Program-made: the position numbers and the translations under genes
In this document: piece by piece, positions 47,114-55,941 of the stretch
Numbering within the stretch: the first letter of the stretch is position 1
Layout of the letters: each line of letters starts with the position of its first letter
NCBI GenBank assembly: GCA_964520865.1
Contig: CAZFOY010000007.1
Location: 21,338 to 85,337, forward strand
From: CAVQCT01 sp964520865
GTDB lineage: Bacteria; Zixibacteria; MSB-5A5; GN15; FEB-12
Direction of reading: 5' to 3'
DNA length: 64,000 bases
The notes under the pieces: model-generated
The model's input: the letters and a program-made list of their open reading frames with translations, nothing else
What the model was told of the DNA's origin: nothing
Databases searched by the model: none

Positions 47114-47177
47114 ACGACGCCAGATATCTCGTTTAAGCCGTTTGAACCTTTAACCAACGTCCATAGGGAGATACTGA

Positions 47178-47816
47178 ATGCGGTTTTACGAAACCACCTT
47201 CATCGTTAATCCACAGACTGACGACGCTACCATTGACAACCACGTCAAAGACGTAGCAACTGTAATCACAGACAACAGCGGCAAGATCATTCATGAGGAC
47301 CACATGGGTACCCGCCGCCTGGCGTATCCCATTAACGGCCTCACCCAGGGGTACTACGCGAGCTTCATTTTCGAAGCTCCGACGTCGGTCCTTCCCCAGC
47401 TTGACCGTCATTTCATGCTCAACGAGCAGTACATCCGCAACTTGACCGTCCGATTCGACGGCGATCCGCAGAAGTACCTCGAAGAACTCTCGGCGGTGCT
47501 CATCCCTCGCGATACGAGAGGCGGCCGCGATGATTCATCGTCGGACCGTCGCTACGATCGTTCGCACGGTCATCGCAGCAGATACGGGTCATCGGATGAT
47601 TCCTCCAGAACGCCCGACAGGTCTGATTCTGCCAAGACCGAGACCGGCAAAGCTGAAACCGGCAAGGCTGAAGCCGATAAGGCCGAAGCTCCCAAGGCCG
47701 AGGCTGAGAAGGCGGAAGAGTCTTCGGATAATTCCGGGCCAACCGAAGCCAGGTCGAACGGGCCCGAAGCTCAGAGTTCTGAGCCGGAAGGCACCGATTC
47801 GAATGACAAGGAATAG
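47178..47816 (+). CDS. rpsF: 30S ribosomal protein bS6 with extended acidic/Lys tail
   Basis: Ribosomal protein bS6, which binds with bS18 to the platform of the small subunit. The core (about 1-110) begins MRFYETTFIVNP and includes the GTRRLAYPINGLTQGYYA segment and YIRNLTVRFDGD. It is followed by about 100 residues of low complexity: first Arg/Asp/Ser-rich, then Lys-Ala-Glu repeats and a Ser/Glu-rich end. Many bS6 end near 100-130 aa, so the tail is unusually long. AGGGAG precedes the ATG. No ssb gene lies between it and rpsR. Confidence 0.94.
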   Translation: MRFYETTFIVNPQTDDATIDNHVKDVATVITDNSGKIIHEDHMGTRRLAYPINGLTQGYYASFIFEAPTSVLPQLDRHFMLNEQYIRNLTVRFDGDPQKYLEELSAVLIPRDTRGGRDDSSSDRRYDRSHGHRSRYGSSDDSSRTPDRSDSAKTETGKAETGKAEADKAEAPKAEAEKAEESSDNSGPTEARSNGPEAQSSEPEGTDSNDKE

Positions 47817-47882
47817 ATCCGGCAGTTCTGTCCGGGATCTGAAGATGATGAATACGAATTCGAATGAAAGAAGGAATATGAA

Positions 47883-48110
47883 ATGGCGGTAGTCAAAGGC
47901 AAGAAAATCTGTCGCTTCTGCGAGAATAAAGTCAATCACGTCAATTACAAAGACGAAAGAATTCTCCGGAGATTCACCAACGAGCGCGGGAAGATCATTC
48001 CCCGGCGCATAACCGGAAACTGTGCCCGTCACCAGAGGATGCTGACCACGGCAATCAAGCGTGGGCGGATCCTGGCGATCGTGGCTTTCGAGAGTGAATC
48101 ATATCGTTAA
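47883..48110 (+). CDS. rpsR: 30S ribosomal protein bS18
   Basis: 75-aa bS18, partner of bS6. The family core YKDERILRRFTNERGKIIPR and the RRITGNCARHQRMLTTAIKR segment are complete. The N-terminus KICRFCENK together with the Cys/His of NCARH makes a zinc-binding (C+) form, unlike the zinc-free form used by many bacteria under zinc shortage. AAGGAA lies before the ATG. Confidence 0.96.
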   Translation: MAVVKGKKICRFCENKVNHVNYKDERILRRFTNERGKIIPRRITGNCARHQRMLTTAIKRGRILAIVAFESESYR

Positions 48111-48114
48111 TAAC

Positions 48115-49128
48115 ATGACTGATGTGACGGTATCGCATCCCCGGCGGGCGGGGGCCGGCAACGTTGAGCAGTACCTGATCGTAGGCGCGATGTTCCTGTT
48201 TTCGATCGTGTCTTTCGGTCGGTTCAGTTCCGAGCAGGGCTCGGTTCTGCTCGCCCTTGCCAGTATCGTTTCCTATTTTCTGGCGATATACCTGTATTAT
48301 GGAGTCGCTCGCCTGGCGCTGACTCATCGCAACAATCTCCTCTGGATCAGCGGAGTACTTGCGGTCGTCGCCGGATACCTGCTGGGCGGTTCATCGGAGC
48401 TCTGGCCCCTTTTGACCGGATGGGGAATGATCCTCTTCGGCGGAGCTTTGAGCGGAAGGCTTATCGCTTCGGGTAGAAAGTCGGGTAACGTGTACCTGAT
48501 TGCGATGATCGTTGTGGCGCTGTTCGCAATCCTGCAGCTGGCGCCATTCTGGTCGTTTCTGATGGATCGGGTTCGTGAAGTTACAACCGGTTTGCTGCAG
48601 GAAGGGCAGAAAAGCATGATTGCTTCGGGCGAGGGCGCTAAGGCGGTGAAAGGCCTGGTCGAAGACACCCAGCGAATGATTAATGTGCTGATCCGGCTGG
48701 TGCCGTCGATGACGGTACTCGCGGCTGTGATGCAGTTCAGCCTGGGGTATCTCCTGTTTGCCTATAGGCTGGATCCGGCCGTTCACCCGGCGGGGACACT
48801 TGCTTCGTTCAGGCGGTGGAAGGTACCGTTCTGGGTGATGCCGGCGCTGATGGTGGTTATCCTGGGGCGAATGTTCGGACCGGATAACGTCAAACTGGCC
48901 GCGGACAACTGCATCGCATTCTTCTGCGTTTTCTACTGCGTTTGCGGTCTGTCACTGATAGAATATTATCTCTCGAAATATCATTTCTCAAGACTGATGA
49001 AAGTGCTGTTTTATATCATGCTTGTGTTTACACAGCTGATAGGATTCTTCGCCGCCGCGTTGCTCGGATTCGTGGACAGCTTCGCGGACTGGCGGAAAAT
49101 TCATCGGTTGAGTATTGTCAAAGAATAA
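48115..49128 (+). CDS. DUF2232 family membrane protein
   Basis: About 337-aa polytopic membrane protein with eight to nine hydrophobic segments, resembling the DUF2232 (YybS-like) family. That family often lies between rpsR and rplI, exactly as here. Start choice is uncertain: the ATG four bases after the rpsR stop has no clear ribosome-binding site, and an in-frame GTG at 48094 inside rpsR is an alternative. Function is unknown. The segment EGAKAVKGLVEDTQRMINVL is a cytoplasmic or periplasmic amphipathic loop. Confidence 0.8.
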   Translation: MTDVTVSHPRRAGAGNVEQYLIVGAMFLFSIVSFGRFSSEQGSVLLALASIVSYFLAIYLYYGVARLALTHRNNLLWISGVLAVVAGYLLGGSSELWPLLTGWGMILFGGALSGRLIASGRKSGNVYLIAMIVVALFAILQLAPFWSFLMDRVREVTTGLLQEGQKSMIASGEGAKAVKGLVEDTQRMINVLIRLVPSMTVLAAVMQFSLGYLLFAYRLDPAVHPAGTLASFRRWKVPFWVMPALMVVILGRMFGPDNVKLAADNCIAFFCVFYCVCGLSLIEYYLSKYHFSRLMKVLFYIMLVFTQLIGFFAAALLGFVDSFADWRKIHRLSIVKE

Positions 49129-49159
49129 TTTAGATTGGTATAAGTAGAAAGGGAAGACC

Positions 49160-49606
49160 ATGAAGGTAATCATGCGTGAAGACGTGCCGGAAGTCGGCAA
49201 GGCCGGACAGACTGTCGAGGTCAAAGACGGTTTCGGCCGGAACTACCTGTTCCCGCGCAATCTTGCCATCCCCGCGACCAAAGCGAATCTCAAGTCGATC
49301 GGCGAAGTTGCGAAGCAGAAAGAAATCCGCGACCGCAAACAGCGTCGTGAGGCCGAAGTGGTCAAAGACCGCATCGAGAAACTGTCGCTGTCGATGGAAG
49401 TGCTCGTGGGCGAAGACGATAAGCTGTTCGGTTCGGTGACTTCGGCCGATATCGCTGAGATGCTCGAGAAAGAGGGTGTCATGATCGATAAGCGTGCGAT
49501 CGAGCTCGAGAACCCGATCAAGGTACTCGGCGTCTACACCGTGCCCGTTAAGGTCGCCAAAGACGTCGCCGCGAATCTCAAACTCTGGGTTATCAAGAAA
49601 TCGTAA
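49160..49606 (+). CDS. rplI: 50S ribosomal protein bL9
   Basis: 148-aa bL9 with its two-domain layout. The N-terminal domain reads MKVIMREDVPEVGKAGQTVEV and has the conserved GFGRNYLFPRNLAIPAT motif; a long connecting helix (AKQKEIRDRKQRREAEVVKD) follows. The C-terminal domain has KLFGSVTSADIAEML and ENPIKVLGVYTVPVKV. AAAGGGAAG precedes the ATG. It closes the ribosomal part of the operon and is followed after four bases by the nuclease-family gene. Confidence 0.97.
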   Translation: MKVIMREDVPEVGKAGQTVEVKDGFGRNYLFPRNLAIPATKANLKSIGEVAKQKEIRDRKQRREAEVVKDRIEKLSLSMEVLVGEDDKLFGSVTSADIAEMLEKEGVMIDKRAIELENPIKVLGVYTVPVKVAKDVAANLKLWVIKKS

Positions 49607-49610
49607 TTCG

Positions 49611-50111
49611 ATGAATATGCTCGAAGTACATATCGATGGCCTGGCGCTCGACATGACCACCAATTCACCGGTGGTTATCCTCACGCCGACCGGCCTCAAT
49701 AAGGTGTTGCCGATCTGGATCGGGCACGCCGAGGCGTGGGGTATCGCTATGGAACTCTCGGGAGTCAAGGCGAAGCGTCCGATGACGTACGATCTGCTCA
49801 GAGACGTGATTCAGGCGTTGCACGCGAGTGTCGAACGAGTAGAGATCACCGAACTTCGCGAGCAGACATTCTACGCCCGCATCCATTTGACTCTCGACGG
49901 TCAGAGCTTCGATATCGATGCCCGGCCGTCGGATTCGATAGCGCTGGCGTTGAAATCCAAAGCTCGCATCTTCGTCAACGAAGAGCTGTTCAATCTCAAG
50001 GAAACGGCGTCGGATCCTGACACGCCGCCGGCGATGCCGACCGATCCGGAATCTTTAAGAGAACGGCTCAAGAGAATAAACCCTGAAGATTTTGGGAAAT
50101 ACTCGCTATAG
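49611..50111 (+). CDS. Bifunctional nuclease family protein (DUF151)
   Basis: 166-aa protein of the bifunctional nuclease (BFN/DUF151) family, described in plants and Mycobacterium/Thermotoga homologues. The family core is present: PVVILTPTGLNKVLPIWIGHAEA, here split as LPIWIGHAEAWGIA, then PMTYDLLRDVIQAL and FDIDARPSDSIALALKSKA. The ATG after the rplI stop is the only well-placed start. The C-terminus has an extra segment of about 35 residues (PPAMPTDPESLRERLKRI). Its cellular role in bacteria is not settled. Confidence 0.9.
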   Translation: MNMLEVHIDGLALDMTTNSPVVILTPTGLNKVLPIWIGHAEAWGIAMELSGVKAKRPMTYDLLRDVIQALHASVERVEITELREQTFYARIHLTLDGQSFDIDARPSDSIALALKSKARIFVNEELFNLKETASDPDTPPAMPTDPESLRERLKRINPEDFGKYSL

Positions 50112-51908
50112 ATGCCATCCGTACGTAATGTCACATTGACGGTCTGCGCGCTCATACTGCTCGCCCTGGGACTTCGGGTCAAGGCAGACACGATCGACGA
50201 TTCTCCCGAAGCGGTCTCGCTCTACGCCAAGGGGCAGCGGCAGCTCCGCGAAGGAAACTTCTTCGATGCCGTCAAGACGTTCGCTGAACTCGAAGCGAGG
50301 TTTGCGAATTCGAAGAACCTTGACCTGTTCGTGTACAATCGGGCAAAGGCTCGCTACTATCTCGGCAACTACAGCGAAGCTTCGGCAGCCTTCTCCTATT
50401 TCATCTCACGTTTCACGACATCACCGATCCTTCCCTACGCCCACTTCTTTCTCGGTAACAGCCTCTATCTCAACGGCGAGGTGAACAAGGGTGTGAAGGA
50501 ATATCTGCGGGCGTACCGTCTGTCCGAAGATCCCGATCTCGACAAACTCCTGGTCTCCTCACTGGTATCGGCGTTTCGTCACGCGACAACGATCAGTCTC
50601 GGTGCGCCGGATCTGGAGCAGTTGACTGAGGCCAAAAAGTGCGCGCTGGCAAAGCCGCTGGCGGACATTTATGTCGAGATCGGTGAAACGAAGCGGGCCT
50701 CTGATTTGCTCGCGCTGTGCGGAGAGAAGCTCAGTCCCGGATCGGAGGCCGGAATCGAGAGAAAGAATGCTGCCGGCCCGCTCGATATCGCCATGGTCCT
50801 TCCTCTCTCCGGAGATCTTCGTTCATTCGGACAGGAGATTTACAATGGAGCGGTGATCGGCGCACAGATGTACCGGGATGAATCGGGGAAAGAGGTAAAC
50901 CTCGACACTTACGACACGCAGGGAGATCCTATTGAGGCGGCGCGAATAATCAGCGAGCTGAGCAAATCCGTATCTACCGATGCCGCTATCGGACCCTTGA
51001 CCAGCGAGGAGGCGGCAGTAGCTTCGGCTACCCTTGCGTGTGGCACGCTGCCGATGGTTGCGCCGGCGGCGACTCAGGCCGGATTGACTTCCCTTTCGTC
51101 GACCTCGTTTCAAATGTCTCCCAACATCGATCTGGAAGCGATCACACTTGCGGAATACGCCTTTAATCGGCTTCACGCCGATACGGCGGCCGTGATTTCA
51201 TCGACTTCCACCGACGACATTCGTATGACGCGCGCGTTCAGCGACCGGTTCGAGGCGCTGGGCGGCACTGTTCTTGCCGTCGAGTACTACAGTGTCAGGG
51301 ATAAGGATTTCGGGACTTACATTCGGGACATCAAGGGCCTGATCCTCGGCGCCACGAAAGATTCTACGTTTTATATCAACGCCGACGGTGATACGCTTGA
51401 TGTCGACGTTATCCCGGCGAGGATCGATTGTCTTTTCATGCCGGGAAACTCACGTCAATTGCGTCAGTTGATTCCTCAGGTCAACTTCTACAATCTGAGC
51501 GGGCAGTATCTTGGTTCCGACGGCTGGGCGGACGATATGATTTATCGTCTCGGTGACGACGTCACCAAGCAGGCGGTGTTTGCTTCGCCGTTTATCGAAG
51601 GTGAGAACTCCGAAGAGTATCTCAAGTTCTCCGCCGCATACGACAGTCGGTACGGTGGACAGCCCCAGAGACTGGCCGCGCTCGGCTATGATGCGATGCG
51701 GCTCGTGGCGCAGGCAGCGGCAGCCGGCGGAAACGGCCGTGACAATATCGTTGCCCGGTTAAGACAGATTTCCAATTACGCCGGGGCGTCGGGCGTGATA
51801 AGTTTCGGAGAGAATCGCGAAAATATTGAGATGCCGCTTTATCGCATCGAAACGGCGAAACCGGTTCCGCTGACTGAATCCGGGGCGCCATCCCCGGAAG
51901 GCAATTAG
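50112..51908 (+). CDS. TPR plus periplasmic-binding-fold protein (LpoA-like)
   Basis: 598-aa exported protein with a signal peptide (LTVCALILLALGLRVKA). Residues 30-200 form tetratricopeptide-like pairs (EGNFFDAVKTFAELEARF, YLGNYSEASAAFSYFISRF). From about 225 follows a type-1 periplasmic-binding fold of the amino-acid/LivJ family: IAMVLPLSGDLRSFGQEIYN, IGPLTSEEAAVASA, then MVAPAATQAGL. This order matches LpoA-type activators of penicillin-binding proteins, though such proteins are lipoproteins and this one shows no lipobox. The ATG follows directly on the nuclease gene's stop codon. Ligand or partner unknown. Confidence 0.85.
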   Translation: MPSVRNVTLTVCALILLALGLRVKADTIDDSPEAVSLYAKGQRQLREGNFFDAVKTFAELEARFANSKNLDLFVYNRAKARYYLGNYSEASAAFSYFISRFTTSPILPYAHFFLGNSLYLNGEVNKGVKEYLRAYRLSEDPDLDKLLVSSLVSAFRHATTISLGAPDLEQLTEAKKCALAKPLADIYVEIGETKRASDLLALCGEKLSPGSEAGIERKNAAGPLDIAMVLPLSGDLRSFGQEIYNGAVIGAQMYRDESGKEVNLDTYDTQGDPIEAARIISELSKSVSTDAAIGPLTSEEAAVASATLACGTLPMVAPAATQAGLTSLSSTSFQMSPNIDLEAITLAEYAFNRLHADTAAVISSTSTDDIRMTRAFSDRFEALGGTVLAVEYYSVRDKDFGTYIRDIKGLILGATKDSTFYINADGDTLDVDVIPARIDCLFMPGNSRQLRQLIPQVNFYNLSGQYLGSDGWADDMIYRLGDDVTKQAVFASPFIEGENSEEYLKFSAAYDSRYGGQPQRLAALGYDAMRLVAQAAAAGGNGRDNIVARLRQISNYAGASGVISFGENRENIEMPLYRIETAKPVPLTESGAPSPEGN

Positions 51909-51990
51909 GGTCTGATTCGAAGGCTCTGCCGCTTCATGTTGAGATTCTTCCCGGTCGGTTCGGCGGAACATCACATATCGAGGTCAATCT

Positions 51991-52197
51991 ATGGATGAGA
52001 AGAAAGTCGCACTGAAGATGATTGTCGGCGGTGAGGAACGGGATATAAGCTACGAAGAGCTGGCGTTGTCCAATAACCTCGCCCAGGAAGCACTGGTCCG
52101 ACTGCTGATAGAAAAGAAGCTGTTCGATCCCAAGGAACTCCTTGAGATGATGGAAAAAGTGAAGAGCGAACGTTACCGCCATATGGACAAGGAATAG
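51991..52197 (+). CDS. Small conserved-looking protein, 68 aa
   Basis: Unrecognised 68-aa soluble protein with a good ribosome-binding site (GAGGT eight bases upstream). It is predominantly helical and charged, with EERDISYEELALSNNLAQEA and a C-terminal helix of alternating Lys/Glu (ELLEMMEKVKSERYRHMDK). No Cys and no membrane segment. It starts a run of three small genes in one orientation. Function unknown. Confidence 0.65.
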   Translation: MDEKKVALKMIVGGEERDISYEELALSNNLAQEALVRLLIEKKLFDPKELLEMMEKVKSERYRHMDKE

Positions 52198-52210
52198 GCC
52201 CGCTTCCGTT

Positions 52211-52705
52211 ATGACCGCAATCGAAGACAAGAACGCGAAGGCGTCGGAACAACTGCCGGAAGAAACGATTTTGCTCCGATGGACCACCCAGCCGGCAAAG
52301 CAGCGCCCGCTGGCCGCGGTGCTCGTTACCGTTTTCCTTCTCGTCACCGGCATGCTGGTGTACTATGCGACGATGTCGAGGATATTCGGCGGGTTGGCGC
52401 TTCTCGTATTGTTTTTGTCACTCGCGAAATTCTATCTTCCCACGACGTTCACGCTGACCGACAGATCTGTTTCGATTAAGACAACCACGCAGACGGTTCG
52501 CAAGGGATGGGAGCAGTACCGAAGCTTCTATCCGGACAAGAACGGAGTGCAGCTCTCACCATTTGCGGAGCCTTCCCGCCTCGAGAACTTCCGCGGGATG
52601 TACCTGATTTTCGCCGGCAATCGCGAGGAGGTTCTTCGTGTCGTCGACGAACAGATCAAAGCCCATGCATCGTCCGTCCAGGGATCATCGGGGAACCCAT
52701 TATGA
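52211..52705 (+). CDS. Small membrane protein with PH-like domain
   Basis: 164-aa protein. Two adjacent hydrophobic helices (AAVLVTVFLLVTGMLVYYA and RIFGGLALLVLFLSLAKFYL, about residues 38-78) are followed by beta strands (TTFTLTDRSVSIKTTTQTV, GMYLIFAGNREEVLRVVDE), the layout of bacterial PH-domain/YcxB-like membrane proteins. It lies 13 bases after the 68-aa gene and overlaps the next gene by four bases. Function unknown. Confidence 0.7.
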   Translation: MTAIEDKNAKASEQLPEETILLRWTTQPAKQRPLAAVLVTVFLLVTGMLVYYATMSRIFGGLALLVLFLSLAKFYLPTTFTLTDRSVSIKTTTQTVRKGWEQYRSFYPDKNGVQLSPFAEPSRLENFRGMYLIFAGNREEVLRVVDEQIKAHASSVQGSSGNPL

Positions 52706-53187
52706 ACATGTTCGGTCGGGACGAGAACCTTCTGTCCCAGAACGAGAATCCGCTTCCTCCCGAAGAAGAGGCGGTCCTCGACAAGGTAGCCCACAAGGTG
52801 GTCGACAGGGGCATGACGGTCCCGGCAATCCTCGCGCTGGAGTCGGTCAAGCCGTTAAATTACATCGGATCACAGCTAATGGTTTTCTTCGAACCGATCG
52901 TCCAGAGCCTGTTCAATTTCAAAGACTACGACAATTTCCGCTCGGCCCTCGAGAAACGCGTGACGATTGAAATCCTCCTGTTGAAAATCGAGAAGTACGA
53001 TGCCATAGCTGCGGCGCGAGAGAAGCGCATCAAGAAGTATTATAGGGAGTTGAAGAAGAGCTGGAAGTGGTATCAGAGATATTTCGGCGTGTTTCGACCG
53101 CGCGTAAAGATTCCCGAAGAAGTGCTGAACCCGCCACCGGAGCCGGATCCTGAAGAGAAGAAGGGTGGACCAGAGAAGTCGGACTAA
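52702..53187 (+). CDS. Hypothetical protein, 161 aa
   Basis: Unrecognised soluble protein. The N-terminal part (PPEEEAVLDKVAHKVVDRGMT) is followed by VPAILALESVKPLNYIGSQL and a helical basic region (REKRIKKYYRELKKSWKWYQ). The tail is Pro/Glu/Lys-rich. The ATG overlaps the previous stop by four bases (ATGA), giving clear coupling; the longer frame upstream is a shadow of the membrane-protein gene. A strong terminator follows after about 40 bases, closing the operon. Confidence 0.72.
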   Translation: MNMFGRDENLLSQNENPLPPEEEAVLDKVAHKVVDRGMTVPAILALESVKPLNYIGSQLMVFFEPIVQSLFNFKDYDNFRSALEKRVTIEILLLKIEKYDAIAAAREKRIKKYYRELKKSWKWYQRYFGVFRPRVKIPEEVLNPPPEPDPEEKKGGPEKSD

Positions 53188-53226
53188 AGGTTGACAGCTC
53201 ATGAGAGAACATCCAGATAAACAACA

Positions 53227-53253
53227 AGGCGGTGTCTTTCGGCACCGCCTTTT
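53227..53253 (+). terminator. Rho-independent terminator of the small-gene operon
   Basis: Perfect 8-bp stem (AGGCGGTG / CACCGCCT) with an eight-base loop, followed by TTT (four T counting the last stem base). Confidence 0.8.
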
Positions 53254-53279
53254 GCTATGCGTATGTGGAGGGCAGAGAG

Positions 53280-53861
53280 TTATTTCGTGTCGCGCATCTT
53301 CTGATTTATGGCGGCCAGATTATAGCTGGCAATCGATAGTTGGAGGGTGTCGGCAAAGGGGGATTTCAGCTGCTTGAGCAGATTCAATTGTTCGTTCGCT
53401 TTCTCGACCTGAGCCATCGCGAGATAGGTCTCGCCAAGATACTCGCGCGCCCGGGCGAAGTCCGGGTCGATCGCGAGTGCGCTCGTGTAAGCGGTAAGCG
53501 ATTTGTCCAGCTGCCCTAACTTGCGATAACAGAAACCGAGATTGTTATAAGCTTCCTTCATGTCGGGCGCGGTCTTGAGCGCTTTATCAAATTCTTTAAC
53601 CGCCTTTTCATATTCTTTCTTGGCTTTGGCGTCGGAGGTTGCCCGATAGTTGTAGGCGAAGGCGGAATCCCCCCGTTTCAGAATCGCGCTCGCCTTGTCC
53701 ATATGATCCACGCCGGAATTGTAATGCTCGGTCGCTTCGTTCACGGAATCCTGCGCCGTCTTCTTCTCCGATCCAAACGCCTCAACTCTGCTCCCTTGAG
53801 AAACCGCCATCATGCCGATTGCGAAGATGGTCAGGATAAATAGACGATAGAATCTTGTCAT
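53280..53861 (-). CDS. Exported TPR protein, 193 aa
   Basis: Signal peptide (RLFILTIFAIGMMAVSQGSRVEA) followed by tetratricopeptide repeats at about residues 90-165: EYEKAVKEFDKALKTAPDMK, EAYNNLGFCYRKLGQLDKSL and TAYTSALAIDPDFARAREYL. A charged helix (SEKKTAQDSVNEATEHYNSG) precedes the repeats. The ATG five codons inside the longest frame is chosen because AGAGGGA is next to it, although spacing is short. It is the last minus-strand gene before the convergent small-gene operon. Partner unknown. Confidence 0.82.
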   Translation of the reverse strand: MTRFYRLFILTIFAIGMMAVSQGSRVEAFGSEKKTAQDSVNEATEHYNSGVDHMDKASAILKRGDSAFAYNYRATSDAKAKKEYEKAVKEFDKALKTAPDMKEAYNNLGFCYRKLGQLDKSLTAYTSALAIDPDFARAREYLGETYLAMAQVEKANEQLNLLKQLKSPFADTLQLSIASYNLAAINQKMRDTK

Positions 53862-53933
53862 TTCCCTCTTCTCCAATGTCCATTAGTTTATCTGAGAAAC
53901 AGCGGCAGGCCGACAGGAGTTTCCCGTCCGGTG

Positions 53934-53966
53934 CATAAACAAAGGCAGAGTCGCAGGACCCTGCCT
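53934..53966 (-). terminator. Probable terminator after gyrB
   Basis: On the minus strand the stem AGGCAG / CTGCCT, with a twelve-base loop, is followed by TTTGTTT. It lies 27 bases after the gyrB stop. Confidence 0.6.
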
Positions 53967-53992
53967 CACAAGTCAAATCGGCTGATAAGTCG

Positions 53993-55936
53993 TTAGATAT
54001 CGAGGTTCCGCACGTACTTCGCGTTCTCCTGGATGAACCTGGAGCGAGGTTCAATCTCGCTGCCCATCAGGATGCTGAAGAGATGATCGGCCTCGGCAGC
54101 TTCATCGATCGAAACCTGAAGCAGGGTACGGGTATCAGGATCCATCGTGGTCTTCCAGAGCTGATCGGGATTCATTTCACCGAGTCCCTTGTAGCGCTGG
54201 ATGCCTACTCCGGTCGAAGACATCGCTTTGACCAGCTTGTCTTTTTCTTCGTCCGAATACGCATACTGCTCGTTCTTGCCGTGACGGAGCCGGTAGAGGG
54301 GAGGCTGTGCGATATATATATAACCGGCGTCGATCAACTCCCGCATATACCGGAAGAAGAACGTCAGAATGAGCGTCCGAATATGGGCACCATCGATGTC
54401 CGCGTCGGTCATGATAATGATCTTGTGATAGCGGACGCGGGAGGAATCGAAATCATCGCCGACACCGCAGCCAAGGGCCGTGATAAGGGCACGGACCTCG
54501 TTGTTGCTGAGGATCTTGTCGATACGGGCTTTTTCCACGTTGAGAATCTTGCCCCGGAGCGGCAGAATCGCCTGGAACCGTCGGTCCCGACCTTGCTTGG
54601 CCGACCCGCCTGCGGAGTCACCCTCTACGATATAGATCTCGCACGATTCCGGATCGGTCTGGGAGCAGTCGGCAAGTTTACCCGGAAGGGCGGCGCTGTC
54701 CAGGGCCGTTTTGCGTCGCGTCAGCTCTTTAGCCTTGCGGGCAGCTTCGCGCGCCGCCGCAGCTTGCGTAAGCTTCTCGACGATCTTCTTCGCAGTTGCC
54801 GGCGTTTCTTCGAAATAAGCACCGAGATACTCGTTCGTAATGGCCTCGACAATTCCCTTGACGTCGGAATTGCCGAGTTTCGTCTTCGTCTGTCCTTCGA
54901 ACTGCGGATCACGAACCTTAACCGCGACAACTGCAGTCAATCCTTCTTTGGAATCATCGCCGACCAACGTAAGCCCGTTCTTCTTCACCAGGTTGTACTT
55001 GCTTGCGTACGCATTGATACTCCGCGTAAGGGCAGTCCTGAAACCGGTAAGGTGCGTCCCGCCTTCGATCGTGTTGATGTTGTTCACGTAGCTGTACATC
55101 GACTCAGAATAACCATCGTTGTATTGAATAGCTACTTCTACATCAACGTCGTCCCGCTCCTTCTGGAAATGGATCGGTTTCTTGTAGAGCGGTGTCTTAT
55201 TCTCGTTCAGATACTCGACAAAAGATGACAGGCCTCCTTTGTACATGAAGGAGATCGTCTTGTCCTCATGGCGATGGTCGATCAGATCGATTGTCAGGCC
55301 CTGATTGAGGAAGGCCAGTTCACGAAGGCGCGATGCGATGATATCGAATTTGAACTCGGTCTTCGCGAATATCTGGTTGTCCGGCAGGAAGCAGGTTCTG
55401 GTCCCGTTCTTCTTTCTCTTGCCGGTTACTTTGACTTTCTCTTTCGGGATGCCGCGTTGGTATTCCTGGAAAAATACTTCACCGTCGCGCGCTACTTCCA
55501 CCCAGCACCATTCCGAGAGGGCGTTGACGACCGAGACGCCGACACCATGCAGACCGCCGGAAACTTTATAGCTGTCGTGATCGAATTTACCCCCGGCATG
55601 GAGAGTCGTCATGACCACCTGCAGCGCGGACACCTTCTGTTCCGGGTGTTCTTCCACCGGGATACCGCGACCGTTGTCAGAGACAGTAATGGATCCATCC
55701 TGGTTGACTTCGACCGTAATCTGGGTGCAGAATCCGGCCATCGCCTCGTCGACGGAGTTGTCGACCACTTCGTAGACCATGTGGTGCAATCCCCGCTGCC
55801 CAATGTCGCCGATGTACATTGCCGGTCGACGCCTGACCGCTTCGAGACCCTGAAGCACCTTGATGGTCGTTGCGTCGTATTTGCGACCGGCTACCGTGCC
55901 TTTCTTGTCGGACAACTGCTTTGCATTCATAGCCAT
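53993..55936 (-). CDS. gyrB: DNA gyrase subunit B
   Basis: ATPase subunit of DNA gyrase, 647 aa. The GHKL ATPase shows VVDNSVDEAMAGFC, VSDNGRGIPVEEH and GGLHGVGVSVVNALS. The transducer domain has the QTKTKLGNSDVKG segment. The Toprim domain carries EGDSAGGSAKQGRDRRFQA and the DADIDGAHIRTLIL metal site, and the protein ends in FIQENAKYVRNLDI. The length and that ending fit the short GyrB form that lacks the roughly 170-residue insert found in proteobacteria, rather than ParE. The gene follows dciA after five bases. Confidence 0.97.
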   Translation of the reverse strand: MAMNAKQLSDKKGTVAGRKYDATTIKVLQGLEAVRRRPAMYIGDIGQRGLHHMVYEVVDNSVDEAMAGFCTQITVEVNQDGSITVSDNGRGIPVEEHPEQKVSALQVVMTTLHAGGKFDHDSYKVSGGLHGVGVSVVNALSEWCWVEVARDGEVFFQEYQRGIPKEKVKVTGKRKKNGTRTCFLPDNQIFAKTEFKFDIIASRLRELAFLNQGLTIDLIDHRHEDKTISFMYKGGLSSFVEYLNENKTPLYKKPIHFQKERDDVDVEVAIQYNDGYSESMYSYVNNINTIEGGTHLTGFRTALTRSINAYASKYNLVKKNGLTLVGDDSKEGLTAVVAVKVRDPQFEGQTKTKLGNSDVKGIVEAITNEYLGAYFEETPATAKKIVEKLTQAAAAREAARKAKELTRRKTALDSAALPGKLADCSQTDPESCEIYIVEGDSAGGSAKQGRDRRFQAILPLRGKILNVEKARIDKILSNNEVRALITALGCGVGDDFDSSRVRYHKIIIMTDADIDGAHIRTLILTFFFRYMRELIDAGYIYIAQPPLYRLRHGKNEQYAYSDEEKDKLVKAMSSTGVGIQRYKGLGEMNPDQLWKTTMDPDTRTLLQVSIDEAAEADHLFSILMGSEIEPRSRFIQENAKYVRNLDI

Positions 55937-55941
55937 CTGCT

